Counted from the stretch's first letter, positions 35,170-44,335 are shown. The stretch: 64,000 nucleotides of DNA from Streptomyces sp. CMB-StM0423 (GCF_002847285.1 NZ_CP025407.1:5893001-5957000), one strand, 5' to 3'. The notes: generated by a model from the sequence alone, not told the origin. Made by a program: numbers and translations.

Positions 35170-36363
35170 TCAGTCCGTCGGCCGCCGGTGCAGCGCCAGG
35201 TGCGTCAGCACCCCGGCCAGCAGCCCCCAGAACGCCGCCCCGACGCCGAGGAGTTCGAGGCCCGAGGCGGTGACGAGGAACGCGACGAGCGCGCTGTCGA
35301 GCCGGCTCGCGTCGCGCGTCGCCGCGGCCAGCGCGCCGCCGGTCGCGCCCAGCAGCGCGATGCCGGCGATGGCCGCCACCAGCGCGGCCGGGAGGACCGC
35401 GAAGAGGCCGAGGAACGCCGAGCCGAAGACCCCGACGACGAGGTAGCCGACGCCGGCCGCCACCCCGGCCCCGTACCGCCGCTCCGGGTCCTGATGGGCC
35501 GAAGGGCCGCTGCAGATGGCCGCGGTGATCGCGGCGAGGTTGAGCCCGTGCGCCCCGAACGGCGCCAGCACCAGCCAGGCGGCGCCGGTCGAGGTGACCA
35601 GGCGGTCCGCGTCCGGGTGGTAGCCCGCGGCGTTGAGCACGGCGAGCCCGGGGGCGTTCTGCGACGCCATGGTGACCAGGAACAGCGGCAGCGCGATGCC
35701 CACCGCGGCGTCCAGGGTGAACTCCGGTGCGGTGAACGCCGGCACGGCCACGCCCACCTCGCCCGACCAGGTGCCGAAGCCGCCGGTGGCGGTGGTCCAG
35801 GCGCAGCCGGTGAGCAGCGCGCAGGCGGTCGCCCAGGAGGCGGCGAAGCGGCGCCCGGCGAGATACGCGCCGAGCATGAGGACGACCAGCGCCAGGTCGC
35901 CGTCCGCGGTACGGAACAGCCGCAGCCCGAACTCCAGCAGGATGCCGGCGAGCGTGGCCGCCGCGACCTCCGGCGGCAGCAGCCGCATCAGCGCGCCGAA
36001 GAGCCGGCTGAGGCCGAGCAGCACGGTGAGCACCGCGGCGATCACGTACGCGCCGATCGCCTCGGCGAAGGAGTGCGTGGCCAGCGCCGTGACCAGCAGG
36101 GCCGCACCCGGCGTCGACCAGGCGGTCAGCACCGGGGCGCGGTACGCCAGGCTCAGCAGCACGCACGTCACGCCGCTGCCCAGCGACAGCGCCCACAGCC
36201 ACGACTCCAGTTGGCCGGCGGTGAGGTCCCCGGCGCGCGCGGCCTGGAGCACCACGGCGACCGGGCCGGTGTACGAGACCACCACCACGACGACGCCGGC
36301 CACCACCGTCGAGACGGTGAGGGCCGGCCGACGCTTGGCCGCGGGTGCCGCGTCAGGGGTCAA
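35170..36363 (-). CDS. BenE-family (benzoate/H+ symporter-like) membrane transporter
   Basis: 397 residues starting from a TTG codon six bases after GGAG. About 12 hydrophobic segments fill the length. Family features include YTGPVAVVLQAARAGDL, YRAPVLTAWSTPGAALL, VTMASQNAPGLAVLN and FGAHGLNLAAITAAICSG. BenE members are proton-coupled carriers of benzoate and unknown aromatic or organic acids. In this setting it could import a precursor or export the pathway product. It lies downstream of the methyltransferase on the same strand (gap 109 bases), so the two are probably cotranscribed. Confidence 0.85.
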   Translation of the reverse strand: MTPDAAPAAKRRPALTVSTVVAGVVVVVVSYTGPVAVVLQAARAGDLTAGQLESWLWALSLGSGVTCVLLSLAYRAPVLTAWSTPGAALLVTALATHSFAEAIGAYVIAAVLTVLLGLSRLFGALMRLLPPEVAAATLAGILLEFGLRLFRTADGDLALVVLMLGAYLAGRRFAASWATACALLTGCAWTTATGGFGTWSGEVGVAVPAFTAPEFTLDAAVGIALPLFLVTMASQNAPGLAVLNAAGYHPDADRLVTSTGAAWLVLAPFGAHGLNLAAITAAICSGPSAHQDPERRYGAGVAAGVGYLVVGVFGSAFLGLFAVLPAALVAAIAGIALLGATGGALAAATRDASRLDSALVAFLVTASGLELLGVGAAFWGLLAGVLTHLALHRRPTD

Positions 36364-36472
36364 GGGGCGCTCCGGTCAGGCGGGTGCGGCGAGCGGGACG
36401 GGCCGGTCAGCACCGGCACGCCCCCGGCGGCTCCGGGCGCGGCCACTCGGCCACGGCCACGGTAGCCGCCCC

Positions 36473-37273
36473 TCAGCGCGGCCGGCGGCCGTACGTGGAG
36501 ATCAGGATCTGGCTCAGCCAGCGGTTCGCCGGGTCGGCCATCTCCTCCAGCGCGGCGTCGATCCGCGCGTCGTCGAGGAGCCCGGCGCCGGTGATCCGCG
36601 GGCGCATGAACTCCAGCCAGAGCTGGTAGTGCCGCGCCTGCGCCGAGCCGCCCTGCATCATCACCGTCCGGCCCTCCGCGGACACGTCCTCCAGGCCGCA
36701 CTCCAGCGCCGCCTGGAGGTCGAAGTGGCCGCCGCGGGGCTCGTGCCCGGACTCGCGCATCAGCCCGTAGCCGGCCGTGCGGATGTCCTGGAGGAAGTCC
36801 TCGGAGACCACGCTGCGGAAGAGCGGCAGCGAGTCGGTGTCCTCCAGGAACAGCCAGCCGCCCGGCTTGAGCGCGGCGACCATCTTGCGGACCGCGGCGG
36901 GGCGGTCGGGCAGGTGCTGGACGAGCATGCGGGAGTGCACCAGGTCGAACTGCCCGGCGGGCAGTTCGTCGGTGGTGATGTCGGCCTGGAGCACCTCGAT
37001 GCCCTTGTCCTTCAGCCGCGCCAGCCGGCCCGTCTCCAGGTCGGCGGCCGTGACCCGGCCGGTGGGGCCCACGAGTTCGGCGAGCCGCTCCGCGGTGCCG
37101 CCGTGGCCGGCGCCCACCTCCAGCACGGACCAGCCGGCGGCGACGCCGAGCCGGTCCAGCCGCTCGCTCGTTCCGGGATCCCAGATCGCCTCGTTGGTCA
37201 GCAGCCGTTCGGTCTCCTGGTCCCACAGCGGGTCGAAGACATAACGCTTGGCGGCCTGTTCTGAGTTGGACAC
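36473..37273 (-). CDS. Class I SAM-dependent methyltransferase
   Basis: 266 residues; GTG start five bases after GGGGG. The Rossmann methyltransferase core is clear: VLEVGAGHGGTAERLAEL (motif I), VTAADLETGRL (acidic motif II end), LPAGQFDLVHSRMLVQHLPD (motif post I/II) and LKPGGWLFLEDTDS (motif III). It resembles UbiE/menaquinone-type small-molecule methylases. It is divergent from the six-gene operon, with the inverted-repeat motif 37322-37349 placed a few bases upstream of its TACGCT -10 hexamer. Likely tailors the pathway product by O-, N- or C-methylation. Confidence 0.88.
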   Translation of the reverse strand: MSNSEQAAKRYVFDPLWDQETERLLTNEAIWDPGTSERLDRLGVAAGWSVLEVGAGHGGTAERLAELVGPTGRVTAADLETGRLARLKDKGIEVLQADITTDELPAGQFDLVHSRMLVQHLPDRPAAVRKMVAALKPGGWLFLEDTDSLPLFRSVVSEDFLQDIRTAGYGLMRESGHEPRGGHFDLQAALECGLEDVSAEGRTVMMQGGSAQARHYQLWLEFMRPRITGAGLLDDARIDAALEEMADPANRWLSQILISTYGRRPR

Positions 37274-37321
37274 ACGCGCCCCCAGAGATAATCCGGCTTT
37301 CGCGTTGGGAGCGTAGGAGCC

Positions 37322-37349
37322 GGAATTGCCGGGCGGCCATGGCAATTCC
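37322..37349. promoter_or_regulatory. Shared cluster motif, copy 2: 9-bp inverted repeat in the divergent methyltransferase / Gfo promoter
   Basis: Perfect arms GGAATTGCC (37322-37330) and GGCAATTCC (37341-37349) separated by 10 bases. On the - strand it ends six bases before a TACGCT hexamer that would be the -10 of the methyltransferase. This is the most symmetrical of three similar sequences in the cluster. Confidence 0.5.
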
Positions 37350-37464
37350 GTGTCCCCGGGCCGAACGGGACGGCAGATATCTGCCACCGCCCCGGCTCCG
37401 CCTCCCGCCGTAGCCTGCTGGGGTACCACGCTTTCGTACCGGACGGACGACCGTAAGGAATGCG

Positions 37465-38487
37465 GTGTTGCGTACTTTCATCGTCGGTTTGGGACGCTCC
37501 GGCCGGGAGCTCCATCTGCCGGTGCTGCTGCGGCTGCGGCGCCGCTTCCCCGATCTCTTCTCCGCCTCGCCGCCGCTCGGGTACGACACGGGGCCGGCCG
37601 GCGGTCAGGACGACGGCCCGGAGATCGAGACCGTCGGCTCGCTGGCCGCGGCCCGGCTGCGGCTCGACCCGGCGGCGACCCTGGTGCACGTGTGCACCCC
37701 GCCCGGTGAGCGGGCCGGCGTGCTGGCCGCCCTGGGCGAGCTGGGGTTCGTCAACGTCCTGGTGGAGAAGCCGCTCGCGGAGACCGCCGAGGCGCTGGCC
37801 GAACTGGCGGCGGTCCGGGAGAAGTACGGGCTGCGGATGGCCGTGGTCGCGCCGTGGCTGCACAGCACGCTCACCGACCGGCTCGCGGACCTCGTCGAGA
37901 GCGGGCGGTTCGGCCCGCTGCGGCACATCGGGATACGCCAGCACAAGCCCCGTATCCACCGCACCCTCAACAGCGCCGGGCACCAGACGGCCTTCGACGT
38001 GGAGCCGCCGCACGCGGTCGGCGTCGCGCTGCGGCTGGCCGGCGACGCCGACGTCACCGGCGCCGCGCTCACCGACGTGGACGTCGGCGGCCGGCGGGTG
38101 CCGGGCATGGGCGGGGCCGAGCTGACGCTGCGGCACCACTCGGGGGTGGTGAGCCGGCTGGAGTGCGACCTGACCTCGCCGCTCCGGGAGCGCCGCATCG
38201 AGCTGGACTTCGCGTCCGGCCGGGCCGTCGGCCACTACCCGGTCGGCAGCGAGGACCACTACGCGCACCTGAGCGCGGGCCCCGTGGACGGCCCCCCGGC
38301 GGAGTCCGTGTTCCCGGACCTCGCCCTCGACGCCTGCCTGCTCGACACCTACCGGCACCTCGCCGGCGACGACCCCGACGACGCCGTGCTGGATGCGCAG
38401 GTGCGGCGCCAGATGCAGGTCGTCCGGCTGCTCGACGCGGCCAAGCACATGTCCGGCTCCAGGACGGAGGCACGTGATGCCGGCTGA
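37465..38487 (+). CDS. Gfo/Idh/MocA-family oxidoreductase 1
   Basis: 340 residues; GTG start four bases after AAGGAA. N-terminal Rossmann fold (FIVGLGRSGRELHLPVL), then the family EKP motif (NVLVEKPLAET) with the catalytic Lys, and a C-terminal alpha/beta substrate domain (VEPPHAVGVALRLAG). Members oxidise or reduce sugar, inositol or nucleotide-sugar hydroxyl groups with NAD(P). First gene of a six-gene unit in which every junction overlaps, so it should act in the same pathway as the following enzymes. One plausible job is making the keto group that the DegT aminotransferases use. Confidence 0.88.
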   Translation: MLRTFIVGLGRSGRELHLPVLLRLRRRFPDLFSASPPLGYDTGPAGGQDDGPEIETVGSLAAARLRLDPAATLVHVCTPPGERAGVLAALGELGFVNVLVEKPLAETAEALAELAAVREKYGLRMAVVAPWLHSTLTDRLADLVESGRFGPLRHIGIRQHKPRIHRTLNSAGHQTAFDVEPPHAVGVALRLAGDADVTGAALTDVDVGGRRVPGMGGAELTLRHHSGVVSRLECDLTSPLRERRIELDFASGRAVGHYPVGSEDHYAHLSAGPVDGPPAESVFPDLALDACLLDTYRHLAGDDPDDAVLDAQVRRQMQVVRLLDAAKHMSGSRTEARDAG

Positions 38488-39334
38488 CACCCTCCCGCTC
38501 TGCGGGATCGGCGACGAGGCGGGCGCCCCGGCGGCGGTCCAGACCGGCGCCCTGAACGAACTGGGCTGGCCGCTGATCGAACTGCGGTCCGTCGACGGCG
38601 TCGCCCTCGCGGACCTCGACGACGCCGCCTTCGACGAGCTGGCCGGATCGGTGCGCGCCGCCGGGCTCGGCGTGCACTGCGTGGACTCCCGGATCGCCAA
38701 CTGGGCCCGCCCCGTCACCGGCGACTTCGACGAGGACCTGCGCGAGCTGGACATCCTCGCCGGGCGCTGCGCCACGCTCGGCACCCGGTACGTCCGCGTC
38801 ATGTCGTACCCCAACGACGGGCTGAGTCCCGGCGCCTGGCGCGCCGTCGTCCTGCGGCGCATGGCGATCCTCGCCGAGCGCGCCGAGCGCGCCGGGCTCG
38901 TGCTGCTGCACGAGAACTGCGCCGGCTGGGCCGGCGCCAGCGCCGACCGCATGCTCCAGCTCCTGCGGTACGTCGACAGCCCCGCGCTGCGCCTGGTCTT
39001 CGACACCGGCAACGGGCCCGCGTACGGCTACCGGGCCTACGACCTGCTGCCCCAGCTCACGCCCTGGATCGAGCACGTCCAGATCAAGGACGCGGTCGTC
39101 GAGGGCGACGAGATCCGCTACACGCTGCCGGGACACGGCGAGTGCCGCGTCCTGGACTGCCTGCGGCACCTGATCGACCGCGGCTACACCGGCGCGCTGT
39201 CCATCGAGCCGCACGTCAAGGTGCGCCCGCACGAGTCCGCGACCGCGAGCGACGACGAGACCCGCGCGGCCTTCGTCGCCTGCGGCCGGGCGCTGGAGGA
39301 ACTGCTCGCCCGGATCGGCAAGGTGACCGTATGA
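38477..39334 (+). CDS. Sugar phosphate isomerase/epimerase-like TIM-barrel protein
   Basis: 285 residues; ATG six bases after GGAGG, overlapping the upstream gene by 11 bases. It is an AP-endonuclease-2/xylose-isomerase-like barrel with metal-site stretches VLLHENCAGW, LVFDTGNGPAYG, HVQIKDAV, LPGHGECRV and LSIEPHVKV. Relatives isomerise or epimerise ketoses or inososes, or dehydrate inosose. The combination with two Gfo/Idh/MocA enzymes recalls inositol or rare-sugar chemistry. Confidence 0.87.
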   Translation: MPADTLPLCGIGDEAGAPAAVQTGALNELGWPLIELRSVDGVALADLDDAAFDELAGSVRAAGLGVHCVDSRIANWARPVTGDFDEDLRELDILAGRCATLGTRYVRVMSYPNDGLSPGAWRAVVLRRMAILAERAERAGLVLLHENCAGWAGASADRMLQLLRYVDSPALRLVFDTGNGPAYGYRAYDLLPQLTPWIEHVQIKDAVVEGDEIRYTLPGHGECRVLDCLRHLIDRGYTGALSIEPHVKVRPHESATASDDETRAAFVACGRALEELLARIGKVTV

Positions 39335-40626
39335 CCACGGCGCAGACACGGCTGTCGCGGGCGGACCGCGACCTGCTGCTCGACCTGGTCGGGTTACCGA
39401 CCGCCGGGCCGATGGAGACCGGCCCGGACGCGGAGCCGCCGCGGCTGCGCGAGGCGCAGATGCGCTACGCCAGGGCCGCGGCCGAGCTGGGCTTCGAGGT
39501 GGCGTACCACGCCGCGCCGGGACCCGAGTGGCTTGACCGGCCCGACGTGCCCGCGCAGGTGCGCGACATGGCGCGGCGGGTCGACGGGTTCCTCGACAGC
39601 CAGCCGAGCCTGGTGCTGCGGCTCGGCGGCGCGCTGCCGCGGGCGCGCACCCTGATGTTCAACGTGCACCTTGACACGGTCGCCGGCGGCAAGCCGCCGC
39701 ACCTGGCCGGCGACCGCTTCCACGGCCGCGGCGCCGTCGACGCCAAGGGGCCCGCGGTCGCGCTGCTCGCCGGGCTGCGGGCCGCGATCACCCGGGTGCC
39801 GGCGCTCGGCACCGACGTGGGCGTGCTCATCCAGGCGGTGTCAGGCGAAGAGGGCGGCGCCATGGGCGTCTTCGGTACCCGGCCGCTGGTCGAGCAGGGC
39901 TGGACAGGACGTATCAACGTGTTCTGCGAGCCGACCCGCGGCCTGCTCGTGCCCCGCGCCACCGCGGCGGCCACCGCCCGGATCGCCGTCGCCGGCGCCG
40001 ACTCCATCGACGACCACCCCGAGGCCGGCCACAACGCCTCCGTACTCCTCGGCTTCCTCGCCCAGCGGCTGGCCCGCACGCTGCCGGGAGCGGTGGCCGA
40101 GGGCCGGGTCTGCATCGCCGGGCTGCACACCGGCGCCGCGCACAACAAGGTCTACGGCACCGGCGCCCTGCTGCTGAACCTGGCGTACCGCACCGCCGCG
40201 GCCGGCCGGGCGCAGGAGGAGGCGCTGGAGCGCGAACTGACCGCGGGCATCGACGAGTTCGCCGCCGTCTTCGGCGGGCTGCCGGACTTTGCCCGCACCG
40301 CAAGGGACGCCCGCCGGATCACCCGGCTGGCGTGGCTCAAGCGCGGGCTGCCCGCGCTCGACAGCCGCGACGCCTGGGCGGAGCAGGTGCTGACCGGGGC
40401 CGGTCTCGAGTACGCCCCGCCGGACGCCCCCGCCTGCACCTGCGACGCCATCTGGGCCCACGCCCTGCCGCACGCGCACACGGTCGTCTACGGCCCCGGA
40501 GACCTCGACGCCAACGGCGCGCACGCCGCGGACGAGTACGTCGACGCCTCCGACCTGGAGCGCTACGCCGACGGCATCGCCTCCATGGTGGCCGCCTTCG
40601 CCTCCGCTACGAACGGATCGTCATGA
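39331..40626 (+). CDS. M20-family metallo-amidohydrolase/peptidase
   Basis: 431 residues, started in an ATGA overlap. Dinuclear zinc ligands are recognisable: His113 and Asp115 (NVHLDTVAGG), Asp137 (GRGAVDAKG), catalytic Glu173/174 (SGEEGG), Glu200 (FCEPTRG) and a late His (HALPHAHTVVYG). Enzymes of this type remove acyl groups from amino acids or amino sugars, or cleave dipeptides. In this pathway a deacylase that frees a protected amino group would fit. The lid domain is between about 215 and 330. Confidence 0.87.
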   Translation: MTTAQTRLSRADRDLLLDLVGLPTAGPMETGPDAEPPRLREAQMRYARAAAELGFEVAYHAAPGPEWLDRPDVPAQVRDMARRVDGFLDSQPSLVLRLGGALPRARTLMFNVHLDTVAGGKPPHLAGDRFHGRGAVDAKGPAVALLAGLRAAITRVPALGTDVGVLIQAVSGEEGGAMGVFGTRPLVEQGWTGRINVFCEPTRGLLVPRATAAATARIAVAGADSIDDHPEAGHNASVLLGFLAQRLARTLPGAVAEGRVCIAGLHTGAAHNKVYGTGALLLNLAYRTAAAGRAQEEALERELTAGIDEFAAVFGGLPDFARTARDARRITRLAWLKRGLPALDSRDAWAEQVLTGAGLEYAPPDAPACTCDAIWAHALPHAHTVVYGPGDLDANGAHAADEYVDASDLERYADGIASMVAAFASATNGSS

Positions 40627-41729
40627 CCCTGCTGCCGTACCACCAGCTCACCGACTTCACCACCGAGGTGTTCCAGGCCCAGGGCGTGCCCGAGGACCGG
40701 GCGCGTACGGCCGCGGAAGCCCTCGTCTACGGCGACCTCGTGGGCATGCGCTCCCACGGTCTCGCCAACCTCACCCGCCTCTACCTGCCGCTCTTCGCCT
40801 CCGGCCGGGTCGCGCCCGCCGCCGAGCCCGAGGTGCTCGCCGACCGCGGCGCCACCGTGCTGCTCGACTCCCGCAAGGGCCTGGGCCTGTGGGCCGCCGC
40901 GGAGGCCATGGACCTCGCCGCCGAGCGGGCCGGGCAGTACGGCATCGGCATGGTGTCCGTACGCGACGCGACGCACCTCGGCTGCGCCGGCTTCCACGCC
41001 GCCCGCGCCGTCGAGAACGGCATGATCGGGCTGATCGCCTCCAACTGCGGCCGGCAGCGCATCGCCCGCCCGCCGGGCGGCCGGGTCGCCATGCTCGGCA
41101 CCAACCCCCTTGCCGCCGCCGCCCCGGCGGGCCCCGGGCAGGCGCCGTTCGTGCTCGACATGAGCACCACCGTCGCCCCCACCGGCAAGGTGCGCGAGGC
41201 GGCGCGGGCCGGCCGGTCCATACCCGAGGGCTGGTTGCAGGACACCGAGGGCCGCTGGGTGACGGACCCGCACGCGCTCGACCGCGGCGAGGGCTTCCCG
41301 CTGTTCCTCGGTGGCCACCCGGAGACGGGCGGCTACAAGGGCTACGGCCTCGCGCTGCTGGTCGAGGTGCTGGCCGCGCTGGTGCCCGGTGCCGGGCTCG
41401 GCCCCGACCCCGAGGCGTACTCCGGCACCGGCGGCCCGAGCGGCCGCGACGACGACATCGGGTTCTTCGTCCTGGCCGTCGCGCCCGGCACGCTGCGTCC
41501 CGAGGAGGACTTCACCCGCCAGGCGGCCGGGCTCTTCGCCGCCCTCACCGGCAGCCCGACGCTGCCGGGGACCGACAAGGTCGTCTACCCCGGCTGCCGG
41601 GAGGCGGACCTGAAGGCCGCGGCGCTGGCCGAAGGCGTGCCCGTGGCGGACGCGCTCCTCGGCGAACTGCGCTCCGTCGCCGACGACCTGGGGCTGAAGC
41701 TCCCGGAGGGAGACCGCAATGACCGGTGA
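40623..41729 (+). CDS. Ldh_2-family malate/L-lactate/ureidoglycolate-type dehydrogenase
   Basis: 368 residues, ATGA overlap with the M20 gene. The type II malate/L-lactate dehydrogenase fold is shown by GDLVGMRSHGLANLTRLYL, VSVRDATHLGCAGFHAARA, MLGTNPLAAAAP, FVLDMSTTVAPTGKVREAAR and GGYKGYGLALLVEVLAAL. These NAD(P) enzymes interconvert 2-hydroxy and 2-keto acids or act on cyclic imines. Its stop overlaps the next gene by 11 bases. A substrate bearing a carboxylate is likely for this family and would agree with the nucleotide-sugar 6-dehydrogenase encoded nearby. Confidence 0.9.
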   Translation: MTLLPYHQLTDFTTEVFQAQGVPEDRARTAAEALVYGDLVGMRSHGLANLTRLYLPLFASGRVAPAAEPEVLADRGATVLLDSRKGLGLWAAAEAMDLAAERAGQYGIGMVSVRDATHLGCAGFHAARAVENGMIGLIASNCGRQRIARPPGGRVAMLGTNPLAAAAPAGPGQAPFVLDMSTTVAPTGKVREAARAGRSIPEGWLQDTEGRWVTDPHALDRGEGFPLFLGGHPETGGYKGYGLALLVEVLAALVPGAGLGPDPEAYSGTGGPSGRDDDIGFFVLAVAPGTLRPEEDFTRQAAGLFAALTGSPTLPGTDKVVYPGCREADLKAAALAEGVPVADALLGELRSVADDLGLKLPEGDRNDR

Positions 41730-42678
41730 CGACACCACCCGCCCGCTGCGCATCGGGCTGATCGGCCTGGGCGTCATCTCCCGCTTCTACGCCGCCGCGC
41801 TGGAGGAGGTGCCGGGGGTCGAACTCGCCGCGGTGTGCGACCTCCGCGACGAGGCACTGGCCCCGTACCGCGACCGCGTCCCCTGCTTCACGAGCCACGC
41901 GGACCTGCTCGCGGCCGGCGGCCTGGACGCGGCCGTCGTCAACGTGCCCAACGACGCGCACGCGGCGGTGTGCGGCGACCTGATCGCCGCCGGGCTGCCG
42001 GTGTGCGTGGAGAAGCCGCTGGCCACCAGGCTGTCGGACGGCCGCGCGCTGGTGCGCGCGGCCCGCGACCGCGACGTCGTGCTGTTCACCGCCTTCCACC
42101 GGCGCTACAACGGCAACGCGCTCGCGCTGCTGGAGGCCATCCCGCCGGGGGTCGGCATCGAGTGGATGGTCGTGCGCTACCTGGAGAAGATCGAGGAGCA
42201 CGCCGGCGCCGACGCCTGGTACCTGGACGCCGACCGCTGCGGCGGCGGCTGTGTGGCGGACAACGGGCCCAACGCCTTCGACACCGTGCGCCAGTTCCTC
42301 GGCCCGGTCGAGCTGGAGTCGGCCGAGGTGGTACGCGACGAGGCCGGTACCGACCGGCAGGCGAAGGTGTCGCTGGCCGCCTCCTCCGGCGCCCGCGGCC
42401 GGGTGGAGCTGGACTGGTCGTACGAGGGCGAGCGCAAGGACGTCACGGTCCGGCTCACCGACGGCACGCTGCACAGCGCCGACATGCTCGACGGCTACCC
42501 GGAGTTCAAGCAGTCGCTGTGGCACGAGTACCGCGGCATCGTGACCGACTTCGCCCAGGCCGTACGCGCCGGGGAGGACCGCGCCGAGGGCGGGCTCGCG
42601 GCGCTGGAACTGGTGGCGGAGATCTACCGCAGGGAGAGCACGGCCGGCGAGCCGACGACGACGGGAGCAGCGCGGTGA
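41719..42678 (+). CDS. Gfo/Idh/MocA-family oxidoreductase 2
   Basis: 319 residues. Rossmann start (RIGLIGLGVISRFYAAAL), the EKP motif (VCVEKPLATRL), then YLDADRCGGGCVADNGPNAFD and LDWSYEGERKDV in the substrate domain. It differs enough from the first copy to act on another step. The start lies inside the end of the Ldh_2 gene with GGAGG upstream, and the stop overlaps the next gene in GTGA. Confidence 0.88.
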   Translation: MTGDDTTRPLRIGLIGLGVISRFYAAALEEVPGVELAAVCDLRDEALAPYRDRVPCFTSHADLLAAGGLDAAVVNVPNDAHAAVCGDLIAAGLPVCVEKPLATRLSDGRALVRAARDRDVVLFTAFHRRYNGNALALLEAIPPGVGIEWMVVRYLEKIEEHAGADAWYLDADRCGGGCVADNGPNAFDTVRQFLGPVELESAEVVRDEAGTDRQAKVSLAASSGARGRVELDWSYEGERKDVTVRLTDGTLHSADMLDGYPEFKQSLWHEYRGIVTDFAQAVRAGEDRAEGGLAALELVAEIYRRESTAGEPTTTGAAR

Positions 42679-43082
42679 ACCCGCAGGAGGACGGCGACAA
42701 GCTGACGGTCTCCGGCCGGCTGGTGAAGATCCTCATCCACCGCCGCGAGGACCGCGGGATGTCCGTGGACGAGTGGGGCAGCCGCTGCGTCCGCAGCGGC
42801 GAGGTGCACGAACTCGTCACCACGGACCAGCACGACACCACGACGGGCGCGCGGGTCGACCGGGTCGGGTTCCTCGGCTTCGTGGAGATCTCCGAGGCCG
42901 GCGTCGTCGACCGCGGCGACCCGGTGGTGATCGACGGCAAGCGGGTCGGCTCCGTACTCGGCTTCGACTCCTGCCACTTCCCGAACCACTACAACATCCT
43001 CATCGCGGTCGACGCGACCGTCACCGGCCGGGAACTCGGCCTGACGCCGGACATGAAGGTGCTCATCGGCCCGCAGCCGTGA
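42675..43082 (+). CDS. Small conserved protein of unknown function, last gene of the six-gene operon
   Basis: 135 residues; GTG start inside the stop of the preceding gene (GTGA). The sequence is globular, with alternating hydrophobic strands and no membrane segment. Conspicuous stretches are DRVGFLGFVEISEAG, DPVVIDGKRVGSVLGF and a His/Asn-rich end, CHFPNHYNILIAVDA. It may belong to an actinobacterial DUF (DUF6917-like is my recollection, unverified). Tight coupling to five metabolic enzymes suggests an enzyme or accessory factor of the same pathway. No function is claimed. Confidence 0.8.
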   Translation: MNPQEDGDKLTVSGRLVKILIHRREDRGMSVDEWGSRCVRSGEVHELVTTDQHDTTTGARVDRVGFLGFVEISEAGVVDRGDPVVIDGKRVGSVLGFDSCHFPNHYNILIAVDATVTGRELGLTPDMKVLIGPQP

Positions 43083-43262
43083 TCACGCAGTGCCCTTCCA
43101 TTCGCCGCCGCGCGGCGGTGGCCGCCCGGAGAGATCCGCGCGCTGAAGTACCGCTTGCGCGGTGCTTGGGAACCAATTGCGGCCGACTTGGCGCCGAGTT
43201 GCTGCCGGGACCCGCCACCGCTGGTCAGCGGGCCCCGGTAACCCGGCCGCCTGTGAAACTGC

Positions 43263-43291
43263 TTGTGCCGAACCATGCGTTCGGTTACGCT
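43263..43291 (+). promoter_or_regulatory. Candidate SARP promoter with embedded inverted repeat
   Basis: TTGTGC at 43263-43268 and TACGCT at 43286-43291 are 17 bases apart, a good vegetative-type promoter. The spacer contains CCGAAC and GTTCGG, 6-bp arms 5 bases apart, a plausible repressor or autoregulator site. Confidence 0.5.
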
Positions 43292-43383
43292 CCCGTGAGG
43301 TCTCAGGGGGATATCACGGGGGAGTGATCATCGATCGAGCCTCCGCTTACGTGCACGAGTTATCGGAAGGGTTCGAGAGCGCG

Positions 43384-44271
43384 ATGGAATTTTCCCTACT
43401 CGGTCCACTGCGCATGCACGAACAGGGGTGTTCCTATACTCCGACGGCGCCCAAACAACGACAGCTTCTCTCGTTGCTCCTGCTCAACGCCAACCAGGTT
43501 GTTTCCACGCGTACATGCATAGAGGAACTCTGGGAGAACACTCCGCCCAACACCGCGCTCTCGACGGTCCAGTCCTACATCCTGCAGTTGCGGCGCATCC
43601 TGCGCCGGGTGCCGCGGGTGGGCAGTCTGGAGGCGGCCCGGCGGATACTGGAGACACGCGACGGCGGCTATCTGCTCACGGTGCGCGGGGACGAGCTGGA
43701 CACGAACACGTTCGCCACGCTCGTCGCCAGCGGCCGGTCCAAGCTGTACGCCGACGACGTCGCGGCGGCCGAACTGCTGGGCCGGGCACTGGCGTTATGG
43801 CAGGGTTCGGTGCTGGCGGACGTCCAGGTCGGGCCGGTGGTCAGGGCGTACGCGGTCGGTCTCGAAGAGGACCGCATGAGCGTCCAGGAACAGCGCATCG
43901 ACGCCGACCTGCGGCTCGGCCGGCACCGCGAGGTGCTCGGCGAGCTGAGTTCGCTCACCACCAAGCTGCCCACCCGGGAGAGCCTGCACGCCCGGCTCAT
44001 CCTGGCGATGTACCGGTCAGGACGGCGCAGCCAGGCCCTGGAGGTCGTCCACCGGCTGCGTACGACGCTCCGCGAGGAACTGGGCCTGGAGCCCTCACCG
44101 ATGATCCGGAATCTGCAACAGGCGGTGCTGACCTGCGATCCTGAATTGGACGATCTCATGCGCGGTCCCGATCTGACGAAAACCGTCCCCGTAAGCCAAT
44201 TAGACCTCGTGCCGCCCGGCCGGGTGGAGCAACACGCGCTGGCGTCCGCCGCTTTCGGCAGGGGCGCATAA
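43384..44271 (+). CDS. SARP (AfsR/DnrI-type) transcriptional activator
   Basis: 295 residues from ATG 43384, where the protein starts MEFSLLGPLRM as most SARPs do; in-frame GTG codons at 43324 and 43351 would add 11-20 residues. N-terminal OmpR-like winged helix (PTAPKQRQLLSLLLLNAN, CIEELWENTPP, VQSYILQLRRIL), then a bacterial transcriptional activation domain (RALALWQGSVLADV, ESLHARLILAMYRSGRRSQAL). SARPs activate antibiotic pathways by binding heptameric repeats near the -35 region. It lies in the middle of the cluster and is the obvious candidate regulator. Confidence 0.92.
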   Translation: MEFSLLGPLRMHEQGCSYTPTAPKQRQLLSLLLLNANQVVSTRTCIEELWENTPPNTALSTVQSYILQLRRILRRVPRVGSLEAARRILETRDGGYLLTVRGDELDTNTFATLVASGRSKLYADDVAAAELLGRALALWQGSVLADVQVGPVVRAYAVGLEEDRMSVQEQRIDADLRLGRHREVLGELSSLTTKLPTRESLHARLILAMYRSGRRSQALEVVHRLRTTLREELGLEPSPMIRNLQQAVLTCDPELDDLMRGPDLTKTVPVSQLDLVPPGRVEQHALASAAFGRGA

Positions 44272-44295
44272 CGGAGCCCGGATTCCGCGACTTCC

Positions 44296-44335
44296 GGAAA
44301 AGCACCTTCGGCGTTCGCGCCGAAGGTGCTTTTCC
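44296..44335. terminator. Bidirectional terminator with UUCG tetraloop
   Basis: Perfect 18-bp inverted repeat (44296-44313 with 44318-44335) capped by TTCG, with A/T at the stem base on both sides so it gives a short U-run either way. It separates the convergent SARP and nucleotide-sugar dehydrogenase genes. Confidence 0.85.
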
